From NCBI RefSeq assembly GCF_035046485.1, contig NC_085137.1, positions 448,128,980 to 448,192,979 of the forward strand: a DNA stretch of 64,000 nucleotides, written 5' to 3'. The position numbers were made by a program, and so were the translations under genes. Every line of letters starts with the position of its first letter. Within the stretch, counting starts at the first letter, position 1. Under the pieces are notes generated by a model. It made no database searches. It saw nothing but the letters and a program-made list of their open reading frames with translations, and was not told the DNA's origin. This stretch comes from Aedes albopictus. Lineage: Eukaryota; Arthropoda; Insecta; Diptera; Culicidae. Below are positions 43,301-51,500 of the stretch, piece by piece.

Positions 43301-44563
43301 GTAGCAATCAGCTGAGTAACCTGGCGCACGTGACTCAAACGGTTGGGCAAAACATGACAGATATCAGCAACATAGGAGCGAATAAGGTAGGTTAGTGGGT
43401 AAAAGTTCCTTGACAAGTTCTAATCAGGTTTCGATTTGCAGGTTCCTAAAATTCTATCCAACATTGCCCAGCAAGCGGGAGGCATTCTGCCGCCGAGAAA
43501 AGATCGAGGGTCATCGCTACCGCCAAGTGCACTGCCAAGACCGCCAAGGAGTTTGAAACCACCACGCAAAATTGAGTACGGAAGACTCAGCGATTCCGAG
43601 GGTAAGAAACGTGCCGAAACACCCCCTGCAACGGACCCGCAAAAGGAATACGAGATGAAAGCGTCCAGCTTGAAGCGGATGAACGCTGGACCGTTCCACA
43701 AGAGGGAGTTTTCTCCCGGGAAAAGTTACATCGAGATGAAGGATCCTATTCAACTAGCAGCCAAAGACTACGGCACGCACAAGTCCAAGAATTATGGATC
43801 GCTTGGAAATACCGCAATTCCATCACCGGGGAAAAGTGAAAATAAATTTGGTTTCGGAACTAAAACTTTGGGGTCCTCGGTCAACAACTGTGAATTTTCA
43901 AAACCAGACTACACATCCACAAAGAACTATCATCGATTGGAGGAACCGAGTTCACAGTCCCGCAAGAGCTCTCTCGACTCCGTTGGCATGAAACGTTCCC
44001 TGTTACCCAACGTCCGGAAGCTTAGTTCCACCACTGTCAAAGGCTCTCGTGACTCTCTGAATTCCGCGTCCAGTGGATCCAACAATTCCAACAACTCCAA
44101 CCACATCTCCAGGACGAGCCCCATGCACTCGCCGCAAACTCCACAACCACCAACTTCTCTGGTCTACCACTTGCATCACGGCCGGACACCTCCGCGGTTC
44201 ATCCACCACCAGCAGTCCACGTCAGCGGAGTCAACCAAGTCATCTCTTCCATCGCCACAATCGCCAACGGGAGCGCTTCAAAACTCACCCTTCTTCAACA
44301 AACTCGCTCCGAAGCCATCGCAACAGCAATCGCACAAGACCAGTAGCAGTACGTTGCCTAGTGCTAGCATTCTTCACGCCGCCGTCACGGCTTCGGCCAC
44401 TTCGGCCATCGGTCAGCAAACGACGGCTTCCCTACCGCCGAAACCGGCCATGGATGGCGCGGGGAAGAATGGTGGCTCCGGAGGAAGTAGTGGAGGATCC
44501 GGTGGTCAACGAAGAGGCAGTAGTTTGACCCGCAGCGAGAACAAGTACAGGATACAGTTTTAG
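28185..44563 (+). CDS. angiomotin-like protein, long isoforms (8 coding exons)
   Basis: The joined exons are 28185-29649, 29720-29844, 29908-30119, 30184-30443, 30501-31138 (or -30904), 42907-43014, 43093-43386 and 43442-44563. All junctions are GT-AG and keep phase, giving 1407 or 1329 residues. Residues 1-370 are low-complexity with PPPY (266-269) and PPKY (335-338), which in angiomotins bind WW domains of Yorkie/YAP and Nedd4-type ligases. About 372-687 is the angiomotin coiled-coil homology region (YKENQLLKQQL, VAKSQKLEQEI, ERRERLEKAARNRL, QVYVERCAQLQHALQ). The long tail is Ser/Pro/Gly-rich and ends RIQF, a possible class II PDZ ligand like that of vertebrate angiomotins. Expected role: apical junction scaffold linking polarity proteins, actin and Hippo signalling. 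Family assignment rests on remembered similarity; the join across the 12-kb intron is inferred from phase and splice sites. Confidence 0.8.
29720..29844 (+). CDS. angiomotin-like exon 2: coiled coil
   Basis: The acceptor is attttccag (29718-29719) and the donor GAA|GTATGG (29845). The exon encodes residues 489-530, including LDTALKRLEEE. This matches the angiomotin segment in which RxHIEIRDQAL leads into VVKLEEEL. Phase joins cleanly on both sides. Confidence 0.85.
29908..30119 (+). CDS. angiomotin-like exon 3: coiled coil
   Basis: The acceptor is tgtttacag (29906-29907) and the donor GAG|GTTTGT (30120). Residues 531-600 include KQVYVERCAQLQHALQSLQ and SERREQAERKLR, close to the angiomotin KKQVYVDKVEKMQQAL and CEKREQLEHRLRT segments as remembered. 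It ends LKWQLREKDAQIMR with a split Arg codon. Confidence 0.88.
30184..30443 (+). CDS. angiomotin-like exon 4: end of coiled coil
   Basis: The acceptor is ctcttcgcag (30182-30183) and the donor AAA|GTAAGT (30444). Residues 601-687 start RLEAECAKLEQRNLEE, as in the angiomotin LALEADMTKWEQKYLEE segment, and end RLAEKEAMIRAYQGQK. This is the most conserved part of the protein together with exon 3. Confidence 0.88.
30501..31333 (+). CDS. angiomotin-like exon 5: alternative 3' boundary (30904, 31138 or stop at 31333)
   Basis: The acceptor is cgtttgcag (30499-30500). The exon encodes a Ser/Asn/Tyr-rich stretch, a short helix IDDQLKQLDEQLLSK, then Ala/Ser-rich sequence. Two donors, AAG|GTGAGT after 30904 and AAG|GTAAGC after 31138, both leave phase 0 and so both fit the exon at 42907. 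Without splicing the frame stops at 31333. This exon is the branch point between isoforms. Confidence 0.8.
31334..33165 (+). other. 3' untranslated region of the short isoform
   Basis: This stretch has no transposon signatures and runs without coding potential to AATAAA at 33135-33140. It is long (about 1.8 kb), AT-rich and contains several TGTAAA/TGTA words. The small frames in it are not supported. Confidence 0.6.
33135..33140 (+). terminator. poly(A) signal AATAAA of the short isoform
   Basis: AATAAA is followed 30-50 bases later by GTGTGTTTTGTTTTT, a GT/T-rich downstream element. This pair fits a cleavage site near 33155-33165. Confidence 0.65.
33166..34725. other. intronic or intergenic DNA, mostly unassigned
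   Basis: This lies inside the long intron of the spliced isoforms. Apart from the MITE at 33757-33907 nothing was recognised. The overlapping frames at 33301-33687 on the minus strand have no domain. Confidence 0.4.
33757..33907. mobile_element. MITE with GGGGCCGTCCATAAATGACG ends
   Basis: The left end GGGGCCGTCCATAAATGACG and the inverted right end CGTCATTAATGGACGACCCC enclose about 100 bases rich in C-runs. Flanks read TAAG on both sides. Related GTCCATAAATTACG blocks occur at about 21990-22140 and 36515-36925. Confidence 0.7.
34728..37095. mobile_element. pogo/Tc1-mariner-like element, non-autonomous, TA duplication
   Basis: The termini CAGGTCGGACTCGATTATCC and inverted GGATAATCGAGTCCGACCTG are flanked by TA (34726-34727 and 37096-37097). 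The word ACTCGATTATCCGG or TTCGATTATCCGG is repeated five times at the left end and twice near the right. The 2.4-kb interior has no transposase but holds a GGAATTCC-type array (35200-35790), a nested inverted-repeat block (35790-36105), and an hAT MITE (36543-36788). A truncated copy is at 20625-22262. Confidence 0.8.
36543..36788. mobile_element. hAT-type MITE with 8-bp duplication TACGTCAC
   Basis: The ends CACTGACGTAGCC and GGCTACGCCACTG are inverted. TACGTCAC flanks both sides (36535-36542 and 36789-36796). An 8-bp duplication is the hAT signature. The truncated element copy at 20625-22262 shows the uninterrupted target near 22003. It contains a run of 13 C (36579-36591). Confidence 0.88.
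37098..37678. other. unassigned intronic DNA
   Basis: No gene or element was recognised. The 82-residue minus-strand frame at 37045-37293 overlaps the transposon end and has no domain. Confidence 0.3.
37681..38248. mobile_element. Tc1/mariner-like MITE with long inverted arms
   Basis: The ends contain CCCGATCAAAAGTTTGGGG and its inverted copy CCCCAAACTTTTGATCGGGA and are flanked by TA (37679-37680 and 38249-38250). Arms of about 230 bases mirror each other up to the central CTTACGGCAGTGTCACTGG and its partner CCAGCGACACTGCCGTAAG. There is no transposase. Confidence 0.8.
38500..38970. repeat. degenerate GAAATCCCGGGAGGAATCCC-type array
   Basis: Short units of about 12-24 bases built on GAAATCCCnGnnGAAATCC recur with heavy divergence, purine-rich on this strand. 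They belong to the same low-complexity class that fills much of 47-64 kb. A small unrelated stretch at 38620-38680 interrupts it. Confidence 0.55.
39283..39985. mobile_element. foldback MITE with about 290-bp arms, TA duplication
   Basis: The left end GCGTGGGACAC and right end GTGTACCAGAC are flanked by TA (39281-39282 and 39986-39987). Arms 39301-39589 and 39655-39943 are inverted copies (for example TTTTTGAGTTCCATTTTGG and its complement). Shared phrases link it with the element at 7182-7979. Confidence 0.75.
40206..40465. mobile_element. MITE with G-rich ends and inverted arms
   Basis: AAGGCCGTTACAAATATTTA and TTTCACTTTTTGTCCC on the left mirror GACAAAAAGTCAAAATTAAA and TTTGTATACGCCT on the right. 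Runs of about eleven G stand at 40260-40270 and about ten at 40415-40424. It is non-coding. Confidence 0.55.
40635..40850. mobile_element. hairpin MITE related to 14683-14897
   Basis: CGCTATAACTCAGTCAATTC and GCTGAGTTATAGCAGAAAAG are inverted, as are ACCACTTGGGCAG and its diverged partner. The CTATAACTCAGTCAA core is shared with the MITE at 14683-14897. Confidence 0.6.
41133..41913. mobile_element. large inverted repeat, foldback-like
   Basis: Arms 41133 to about 41446 and about 41616 to 41913 are inverted copies. They share GTGCTGTAAATGTCATTTTG, TTCTAGGAAGTCACGATAAA, and GAAGACACATGCACTC with its partner GAGTGTATGTGTCTTC. A second inverted pair lies in the centre, CCTAAGAATATGG and CCATATTCTCAGG. 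No frame of note, and the outer ends and target duplication were not resolved. Confidence 0.6.
42090..42215. repeat. short GGAATTCC-type degenerate array
   Basis: Units such as GAAGGAATTTTCGAAGAAATT are of the class described at 47035 and later. Confidence 0.45.
42270..42525. mobile_element. inverted pair of SINE-tail blocks with TTC/GAA runs
   Basis: CTTGGTATAACATCTCAACT (42321 on) is inverted at 42469-42497, and the outer flanks are TTCTTC-rich on the left and GAAGAA-rich on the right. The block resembles the tail part of the SINEs at 45494 and 62664, so this may be a palindromic arrangement of two tails. The Lys/Glu-rich frame on the minus strand is an artefact. Confidence 0.5.
42907..43014 (+). 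CDS. angiomotin-like exon 6 (long isoforms)
   Basis: The acceptor is tttcaaattcag (42905-42906) after a long T-rich tract, and the donor CAG|GTAACT (43015). It encodes 36 residues from RGLCCF to EAFLQ in phase 0, so both exon-5 donors join without a frameshift. The downstream 78-nt intron has no stop and a length divisible by three, so retention would add 26 residues. Confidence 0.7.
43093..43386 (+). CDS. angiomotin-like exon 7 (long isoforms)
   Basis: The acceptor is ttacccacag (43091-43092) and the donor AAG|GTAGGT (43387). It encodes 98 residues: a charged start (RDRERQDRRDQD), a Gly/Ser/Asn-rich spacer, then a helix-prone stretch ending NMTDISNIGANK. It is phase 0 on both sides. Confidence 0.75.
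43442..44563 (+). CDS. angiomotin-like terminal exon 8 (long isoforms)
   Basis: The acceptor is tcgatttgcag (43440-43441). It encodes 373 residues rich in Pro, Ser, Lys and Gln, with proline motifs (LPRPPRSLKPPRK near the start) and many SP sites. It ends SLTRSENKYRIQF. The hydrophobic residues at 0 and -2 of RIQF fit a class II PDZ ligand. Codon use is GC-richer than the flanks, and the overlapping frames on both strands are shadows. No clear poly(A) signal was found; ATTAAA at 44607 is very close to the stop. Confidence 0.8.
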   Translation, partial: VPKILSNIAQQAGGILPPRKDRGSSLPPSALPRPPRSLKPPRKIEYGRLSDSEGKKRAETPPATDPQKEYEMKASSLKRMNAGPFHKREFSPGKSYIEMKDPIQLAAKDYGTHKSKNYGSLGNTAIPSPGKSENKFGFGTKTLGSSVNNCEFSKPDYTSTKNYHRLEEPSSQSRKSSLDSVGMKRSLLPNVRKLSSTTVKGSRDSLNSASSGSNNSNNSNHISRTSPMHSPQTPQPPTSLVYHLHHGRTPPRFIHHQQSTSAESTKSSLPSPQSPTGALQNSPFFNKLAPKPSQQQSHKTSSSTLPSASILHAAVTASATSAIGQQTTASLPPKPAMDGAGKNGGSGGSSGGSGGQRRGSSLTRSENKYRIQF

Positions 44564-45088
44564 ACGGGATATGGGTTCCGTCCGAAGGTGCGGAAGTATT
44601 CAATGTATTAAAAGGTGAAATTTTGTAAGAAAGCTGGCTTTTTTTCGATGTGAATAGTTGTAGAGATAAAGTAGTATTGGAAAGTATTCTTTTTTGGATG
44701 GATCAAATTTGTACACTTTGGAGCGGAAGGGAGGTTTTTCGGATCTGAATCTGGTTGTTCAAAATTGTTCTATTTTAGTTCTGCAGGAGAGAGGTCCGCT
44801 GTGGTAATATATTGAGACAGCAAAGTTCAAAACACGTAACGTGATTGATGTTTAAATGAAAATCCGAAACTTTCCATGTTCATTTGATGGGCTACAACCA
44901 GTAGTGATAAGTCAACGCGAATGGAATATTCCTCCATTCCGCCATTGATGTAGAGTATTTCAACCAATAATGGACCCCTTAGTAGTTGGAAATTTCTCTG
45001 ATCGTGATAACAGTATGATGCCTCCTATTGAATTGTCTTTATCAACTATTGCGCAACAGGTTCTATGTTTTCTTGCATTTATTTATTT
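44564..45088 (+). other. presumed 3' UTR of the long isoforms, then unassigned DNA
   Basis: No repeat signature was seen until the retrotransposon fragment at 45089. The 3' end of the transcript could not be placed. Confidence 0.4.
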
Positions 45089-45310
45089 GCTCATCAACAA
45101 CGGCAGGCTGGAGTGGGCTGGGCACGTATCTCGTATGCCGGAGAAACGACAAGCTGAAAACATATACAGCAGAGAATCAGGAAGGGGTCGCCGGCTATGT
45201 GGAAGGCCGCCAACACGTTGACTTTTGGTAATTGAGAAGGACCTAAGGTCTCTAAATGTGCTGCGCGACTGAAAGCGTTTGGCCCAGGACTGATCCCAGT
45301 GGAGTTGTAG
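45089..45310 (+). pseudogene. 3' fragment of a non-LTR retrotransposon
   Basis: The frame reads RLEWAGHVSRMPEKRQ, then GRGRRLCGRPPTR and a stop. In other frames it continues IEKDLRSLN and a tail. R-L-x-W-A/L-G-H-V-x-R-M-P is the C-terminal signature of RTE/CR1-type elements, also visible in the element ending at 19417. It is short and broken. Confidence 0.7.
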
Positions 45311-45493
45311 TCCATCAATTAAGTATGCACTCCGCATAAATGTTCGTATGTATTGTGCATAATTAAACTGAATTTTGGTTCTTATGCATGTGCAATGTTA
45401 GAGTCAGAGTGATGGTGTGAGCTTCAACACTGACATAGCCTTACTGCAATAATAAGAAATGCTTCCTTTCATCCCAATCAACCACTCCATAAC

Positions 45494-45776
45494 TCTCTCT
45501 CTCTCTTCATGGCGTAACGTCCTCATTGGGACAAAGCCTGCTTCTCAGCTTAGTGTTCTATGAGCACTTCCACAGTTATTAACTGAGAGCTTCCTCTGCC
45601 AATGACCATTTTGCATTCGTATATCGTGTGGCAGGCACGAAGATACTCTATGCCCAAGGAAGTCAAGGAAATTTCCTTCACGAAAAGATCCTGGACCGAC
45701 CGGGAATCGAACCCGTCACCCTCAGCATGGTCATGCTGAATACCCGTGCGTTTACCGCCTCGGCTATATGGGCCCT
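45494..45776 (-). mobile_element. tRNA-derived SINE, 9-bp duplication
   Basis: Read on the minus strand, it starts GGGCCCATATAGCCGAGGCG, with a box A-like TAGCCGAGGCGG and box B GGGTTCGATTCCC. It continues through a conserved body and ends in (GA)n. CTCCATAAC flanks both sides (45485-45493 and 45777-45785). A near-identical copy is at 62664-62943. Pol III promoter boxes are present but it is not a tRNA gene. Confidence 0.88.
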
Positions 45777-45785
45777 CTCCATAAC

Positions 45786-46553
45786 GGATTCGGCGAATAA
45801 TGGAGCTAGAAAAAAACAGCTTCTATTTACAGCATCGAAAAACCGGTCGAGTTGCCAAAAGTTTTTGCTTGGATTTTCCTTTCGCTTCGCCTGAGGAGAA
45901 ATATTCGGTGATTGGGTATAACCTAACCTACGCCGCTGCGCCGGTAAAACCCCCCACCAAGAATGACGCGGCGAGAAGCAAAAGCCGGCTGATGGCTTCT
46001 AGTAGGTAGGGAAGGTATGTTGGTGTAGCCAAAGCCATGCAGTCGAGGCGGCATAAGGCACCCCACACCGAAGGTATGAAGCATGACAATCGCCATTCAA
46101 GTTGGGGAACACCATGAAAGGTTTTGAGAGACGACCGGTAGGTGCACGGTAGCTGTCGACGGCGATTCGCTGGTAAGATAAATCACCTTGACCGGATAAC
46201 CTAGATTTTTGGTTCGTTAGCATCGAAGAAGTAAGACGTTTGGTGTAGGATAGCATTATTAGCACCCTAGTAATTGTAAGGGTTTGACCTAATTATGTTT
46301 GAGACGGTTTGATAGTTAAAAGAGAATCAGAGCTAATGGTTTAAGATTATTTATTACACTAGTTTACAGCATTTTTGAACTCGGTAAGCTGATGATCAGT
46401 GTAGAATCATGCCCAGAGTTCGAAAACGCGAAGGAAAAAAATACAGTAGAGTGGACATTTTTTCGACTTTCCATACAAGGTTGATGATTTGAAATCGATT
46501 TTTGTTCTATTTTTAAGCAAAGTCGCTCACTTCAAACATCTCATTCTCCGTAA
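45786..46553. other. unassigned, GC-richer than flanks
   Basis: Positions about 45940-46190 are GC-richer than the surroundings but carry only short frames on both strands and no recognised domain. It could be a retroelement remnant. Confidence 0.3.
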
Positions 46554-47022
46554 TCAATGCTCCGATTGAGCTGAACTTTTTACTGTAACTCGCCTGCATA
46601 TGATATGTCAAATAAACGTTGAGAAAGAATTTGTAAATTGTTTTTTTTTCTTATTGAAAAAAAAAATACATTTTTTCATATATTTTTTGGAAAATTTGCT
46701 AAAATTTAAGGAGATCGTCCCTAAATCTCGTCAATATCTTGAATTTCATCAATCTGACGCGAAACCTGCATTCAGATGATCGAATGGTATTATATTCAGC
46801 TTTTAATTTATGGAAAAAGAAATTGGTTGAACAAAACGCAAGATATTTGAATTTTATTGATTGCCATATTTCAAAAGTTATTTTAATTTAGCTAAAACTT
46901 AAAAACTGTTCTACTTTAAATTTTTTGAAGCACGGTTTCGAAATCAGCGTTGAAATATGCTTCAAAAATTTTGGTCGTTGACAGAAGTTCACAACTTTCG
47001 TTTAATTTTGTAAACTAGTGTA
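46554..47022 (+). repeat. dispersed repeat, second copy of 2242-2718
   Basis: It follows the copy at 2242-2718 in order and orientation with moderate divergence. No ends or coding sequence were recognised. Confidence 0.6.
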
Positions 47023-47034
47023 ATTATTCATTGA

Positions 47035-47510
47035 ATTCTCTTAGGATTTAGGATTACCCGGTTTCATATTGTAATTCCTCCAGAGAAACCTGTGGGGGTT
47101 CGTCCCATAATTATTCCTGAAATTCCTTCCGGTTTTCTACTCTGGATTTTGATAAGAATTCTTCCAGGAATTTCTTCAACAGTTCTTCCAGAATTATTCT
47201 AGGGTTTCCTCCCGGGATTCCTCTATTAGTCGTTCTCGGGTTTCCTTTAGGGATTCCTGTGATTAATTTTCTGTGTGGGTTTCTTCCGGCATTCTTTCAC
47301 AAATTATTCCGACACTGCTTCAAGGATTCATCCTGGAATCTTCCTGAGTTTTGTCCCGGGATTTCTTCATGAATTTTTCCCAGATTTCCTGAAGAGCGTC
47401 CTCCCGAAAATCATTCATGGATTTTACAAGGATTTTACAAGGATTTTCCCGAGAGTCTTGGAATTTTATTTTTCGGAATTCCTTCTGAGACTCCTTCATT
47501 AATTTACAAA
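47035..47510. repeat. degenerate GGATTYCTTCCGGG-type array
   Basis: Pyrimidine-rich units such as GGGATTCCTCTA and GGAATTTCTTCA repeat every 12-30 bases with heavy divergence. Frames through it give Phe/Pro-rich nonsense. Confidence 0.6.
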
Positions 47511-47639
47511 CAGAACAAACAGAATAAAATGACTCATGCCATACGGATATTTTCGGATCTGGCAAATTGAGTTGAAGTTGAACCCCGATATCCTTGGCCA
47601 TTTTGGAATTAAATATGGCGCTTGGGGTTTCGGGGTCAA

Positions 47640-48190
47640 TATAGGGACACTACTGAGGGTTTCCGCCATCCTCAAAAACGCCTCTGTAACGACTTTAAAA
47701 TCAAATCCGCTGAAAATGCTCTGAAGCTTCTTGGAATGCCTCCGAAATCTACCTTAAACCCCCTGAAACCCCATGTAACGCACCTCAGACCCTCCGAAAC
47801 CCCAGAAAACGCCATGTAACGCCTCTGTAACGTTTCTGAAATTTGCCGAAAATGCTCTGAAGCTCTTTGGAATGCCTCCAAAAATCCCCCTAAAACCCCC
47901 AGAAACCCCATGTAACGCACCTCAGACCCTTCGAAACCCCAGAAAACGCCATGTAACGCCTCCGTAACGTTTCTGAAATCCGCCGAAAATGCTCTGAAGC
48001 TCTTTGGAAAGCCTCCAAAATCCCCCTAAAACCCGCAGAAACTGCATGTAACGTACTTTATACCCTCCGAAACCCTCAAAAATGCCATGTAACGCCTCCG
48101 TAACGTTTCTGAAATCTGCCGAAAATCCTCTGAAACTTCCTAAAAAACCTCCGAAATCTTCCTAAACTACTCCCTTTCCCCTCAGACCCC
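47640..48190. repeat. tandem repeat, about 137-bp unit, nearly four copies
   Basis: The word CCTCYGTAACGTTTCTGAAAT starts units at about 47681, 47822, 47959 and 48095 (spacing 141, 137, 136). Each unit also carries GAAAATGCTCTGAAGC and CCCATGTAACGCACCTCAGA. Copies stay similar, with more decay at the edges. Confidence 0.85.
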
Positions 48191-48458
48191 AAGTAATGCC
48201 CCTGACACCCTCTAGCACGAGTTATCCGCATTTTTCTTACGCAGTTTTCGGAACCACTGGAACTCCAGCTCTACATTTCAAAACTGTCATTTCGTACTCC
48301 CATCATCTTGATTTGTGTTACAATCATGGTGCTAAATGTTACATTCATGGTAGACGACATTCATGCATCGACGGCAGCATGAATGTAGTTTGTGACGGTA
48401 GTATGCAACATTAGTCATGACGGTAAAGGCCTTGTGACGATAATAAAAAAAAATGAAC
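48191..48458. other. unassigned short stretch
   Basis: CATTCATG-like words recur in both orientations around 48340-48420. Nothing else was recognised. Confidence 0.3.
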
Positions 48459-48536
48459 TCAGTAACAAATTTTGAAAACGACGTATAATCAATGGTGTAG
48501 CATTGATTATACGTCGTTTTCAAAATTTGTTACTGA
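48459..48536. repeat. perfect palindrome: 36-bp arms, 6-nt loop
   Basis: Positions 48459-48494 are the exact reverse complement of 48501-48536, separated by GTGTAG. Identity stops sharply at the next base on each side. Confidence 0.95.
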
Positions 48537-48539
48537 ACT

Positions 48540-49790
48540 ATACAGTTCACTGCTCTCGGGATTCCTTTAGAGATATCTTCCGGGAATAATTAATGGATTA
48601 TTCCCGAGATAGCATTGTTAATTCCTACAGCATTTTTTCTGTGTTTTCTCCCAGATTCTTTTAGGGATTTCTTCTGGGCTTCATTTAAAAATTTCTTCCA
48701 GATCTCCTGAATTAATACTTCCAGAAATTTTGTTGTTTATTTCAAGGATAATTCCGGGAATATTTCTCCGAGATTGCTTCCAACTTTTATCTATCGATTT
48801 CTCCCGGGATTTTTTTCAAGGATTCCATCACATATTTAATTTATTTCTCATATGATTCCTTTGAGAATTTCTCCGATGATTTCTTCTTAGTTTCCGTCGC
48901 TCCAGGAAATTTCTTCTTAGTCTTCACAGATTTCTCAAGGACTTTTTTGTATTATTTTTTCCAAAGTTTTATTTTTTTTAAATATTGTTTTACACTTTTT
49001 TCCGGGATTTCTTTAGCGATTTTTCCGAGATATATTCTTTAAGTCATCCAGGATTCCTTCAGGGATTTCTTCCGGGAATAATTTATGAGTTATTCCCGAG
49101 ACTGCATCATTGATTCCTACAGGATTCTCCCTTCCGGGATTCTTCTTGAAAATTGCTCCCAGGATTCTTTGATCCCTGCCGGGATTTTTTTTTATGGATT
49201 TCTCTCAGGTTTCATTTAAATATTTCATCTGAAATTTCATTTGAGATTCCTTTATGGATTTTCTAGGGATTTATTCTATTTATTGAAATTCTTCCCATGA
49301 TCAGGAATTCCTTCCCAGATTCCTGCAAGCATTTCTACATTAATTTAACTTCAGAGATTTCTCTCGGGATTCCATCAAGGGTTTCACTATGATTCTTACA
49401 GAGATTCCTCCCTTGTGAAGAATTATCTCTAAGTTAACCCGAGAGGGGTCGCGTCGTGTATTGAGTACACGCACCATGAAAAATATGCGCTTACGGTACA
49501 CTTCGTGAGCGTGGTGTCGCTGAATGTGATCGGAGACGCTACTGCTCGACGGTTAAAGCTCATGAACTGAAGAACATAAAAAAGAGATTATTTCCGGAAT
49601 ACTTCCACAGATTTCTTTAGAATATGTAAAAGAACTTCTTTAGAGATTATTTTAAAGATTTCTCCCAGATTTTCTGAGGATTTATTTCTGGAGCTCTGCA
49701 GGCAGTCCTTCAGAGATTTCTCCCGGTTCCCTTGTATTTTTTTCCCAGCGATTGCTCCTGGGGTTCCTTTCAGGTATTTCTCGAACTCGA
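48540..49790. repeat. degenerate GGGATTTCTTCCGGGAAT-type array
   Basis: This is a long stretch of variants of GGGATTCCTTCAGGGATTTC on the pyrimidine-rich strand. It contains a longer internal repeat: TCCGGGAATAATTwATGrrT at about 48572 and 49073, about 500 bases apart. Positions about 49437-49570 are an unrelated GC-rich insert. No coding value. Confidence 0.65.
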
Positions 49791-49835
49791 AGAAATCAGA
49801 ATTTATTAAAGAAAAAAATAATTGTATGTTCTAAC

Positions 49836-50071
49836 TGTGAGATTCCAACTGACGCCCCAATAACTGTTCCGGATATTCCGTATCCGGCCACTAATGGCTT
49901 CCGCAGTTACCGTGAACAATCCGCTAAATCTGCATCCTTCTGTCCCTCACTCTCTGACTGGTCGTCACAACAACACTCTAATCTCGAATCATTCAATATA
50001 TATAACTCACTACTCAACATCAAGATGTATACAACTAGGCTACTAGGTATGAACACCTGCAAGGTACCACA
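49836..50071 (-). repeat. LTR, 3' copy on the minus strand
   Basis: The LTR is 236 bp, TG...CA bounded. TATATATA near 49996-50003 may be the U3 TATA box on the minus strand. The open frame on the + strand through both LTRs is a chance frame shared because the LTRs are identical. Confidence 0.88.
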
Positions 50072-50175
50072 TCTCCCTTTTTCTATTGAATTGATTTTTT
50101 TAAGAATCTGTAGATTTTTGCACCCCTGAATCTTGATTTCAAGTTTACAGCATCTTCAACCACCAGACATACCTA

Positions 50176-51119
50176 CAGTGTATCAAACAATTGTCCGTAC
50201 AGCAATTTTTTGGCAAAATAATTTTTCATTCAAATGATCATAACTTTTTTATACGTCAATCAGACACGCTGAAATTTTGATCAATCATAAACCATATATT
50301 AAAGCTCCATTGGTAAAATTTTGAGCGAGATCGAATAAGTTTTCTGAAAGTTATAGAACTTTCAGTAAAACTTATAAGATTTTTGAACACATTTTTAAAA
50401 CATTATATCTCAATATGTACTCGATGAAACTTTTTCCATTTTTTTGGTGATACATCTTATACCTAAGACTTTCATATGGAGCTTCGTTTGAGGTTTTATA
50501 TTCACTACAAAAAATATGAAAAATCTGTATATGTTCAGAGTGTCATTTGGAAATTTATCATATTTTGATCAATAAAAGTGCCAAGTGTTTTCAACGTTTT
50601 TAAACTCTCTTAATGTAATATTTTTATACAGGACCTACTAAACTATATATGAAGAGTAGGTCCTATGGATTTTTTGTTCAGTTAATGCACTTTCATTGGG
50701 GGAAATCGTTTGGCAGATTATATGTGCAAAATAAGGTAAATTTTTAAACATCGTCAACTACATAAGCACATTTTTCATATTTTTTGTAGTGAATATAAAA
50801 CCTTTAAAGTAGCTGCATATGAGAACCTTAGGTATCAGCTGTAACACACAAAAAATTGAAAAAGTTTCATCGAGTACATACTGAGATATAATGCTTTAAA
50901 AATGTGTTCAAATATCTTATAAGTTTTTCTAAAAGTTCTATAACTTTCAGAAAACTTATTCGAACTCGCTCAAAATTTTACCAATGGAGCTTTAATATAT
51001 GATTCATGATTGGTCAAAATTTCAGCGTTTTTGATTGACGTATAAAAAAGTTATGAACATTTGAACGAAAAATTATTTTGACCAAAAAATTGCTGTACGG
51101 ACAATTGTTTGATACACTG
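50176..51119. mobile_element. Tc1/mariner-like MITE inside the LTR element
   Basis: The ends CAGTGTATCAAACAATTGTC and the inverted GACAATTGTTTGATACACTG are flanked by TA (50174-50175 and 51120-51121). Long inverted arms meet near 50640. There is no transposase. It inserted after the LTR element. Confidence 0.85.
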
Positions 51120-51315
51120 TATCTTTCCAAACAAAGGTATTGTCCCTGAGCGAAATGTAATAAGTACTTTGTTCATTGTTGAAACCTGACATCCCATGTG
51201 CAGTATCCTGCTCTGCCGTTTTCACCCACACAGTTCATAGAGGATAGAGCCTTAAACGCACTCGTTTCATGCTCACTCCAATGCTACACAAAACTACTAT
51301 ATTCCAATAATTTCT

Positions 51316-51500
51316 CCTCCAATTGGGGCAGAGTCTGCTTATCAGACCAGCGTTATATGAACACCCTCAAAGTCAACTTTTCGTATGGTATGGCTGGCAC
51401 GACGAGTCTCTATGCCCAAGGTAATCAAGAACTCTTCCACGAAAAGATCCTGGGCTGGCCGGAAGCTGAACATTTCACCCTCAGCATATCATGATAGATA
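51316..51500 (-). mobile_element. diverged copy of the SINE at 45494-45776
   Basis: TCTATGCCCAAGGTAATCAAG, CACGAAAAGATCCTGG and TCACCCTCAGCAT follow the order in the SINEs at 45494 and 62664 with many differences. The tRNA-like end is damaged. Confidence 0.65.

Noticed and set aside
45700..45776. tRNA gene on the minus strand
   Set aside because: It is part of a 283-bp SINE with a (GA)n tail and 9-bp duplication, and a second near-identical copy exists at 62664-62943.
47640..48190. CRISPR-like array
   Set aside because: Units are 137 bp and contiguous, with no separate unique spacers, and the genome is eukaryotic.
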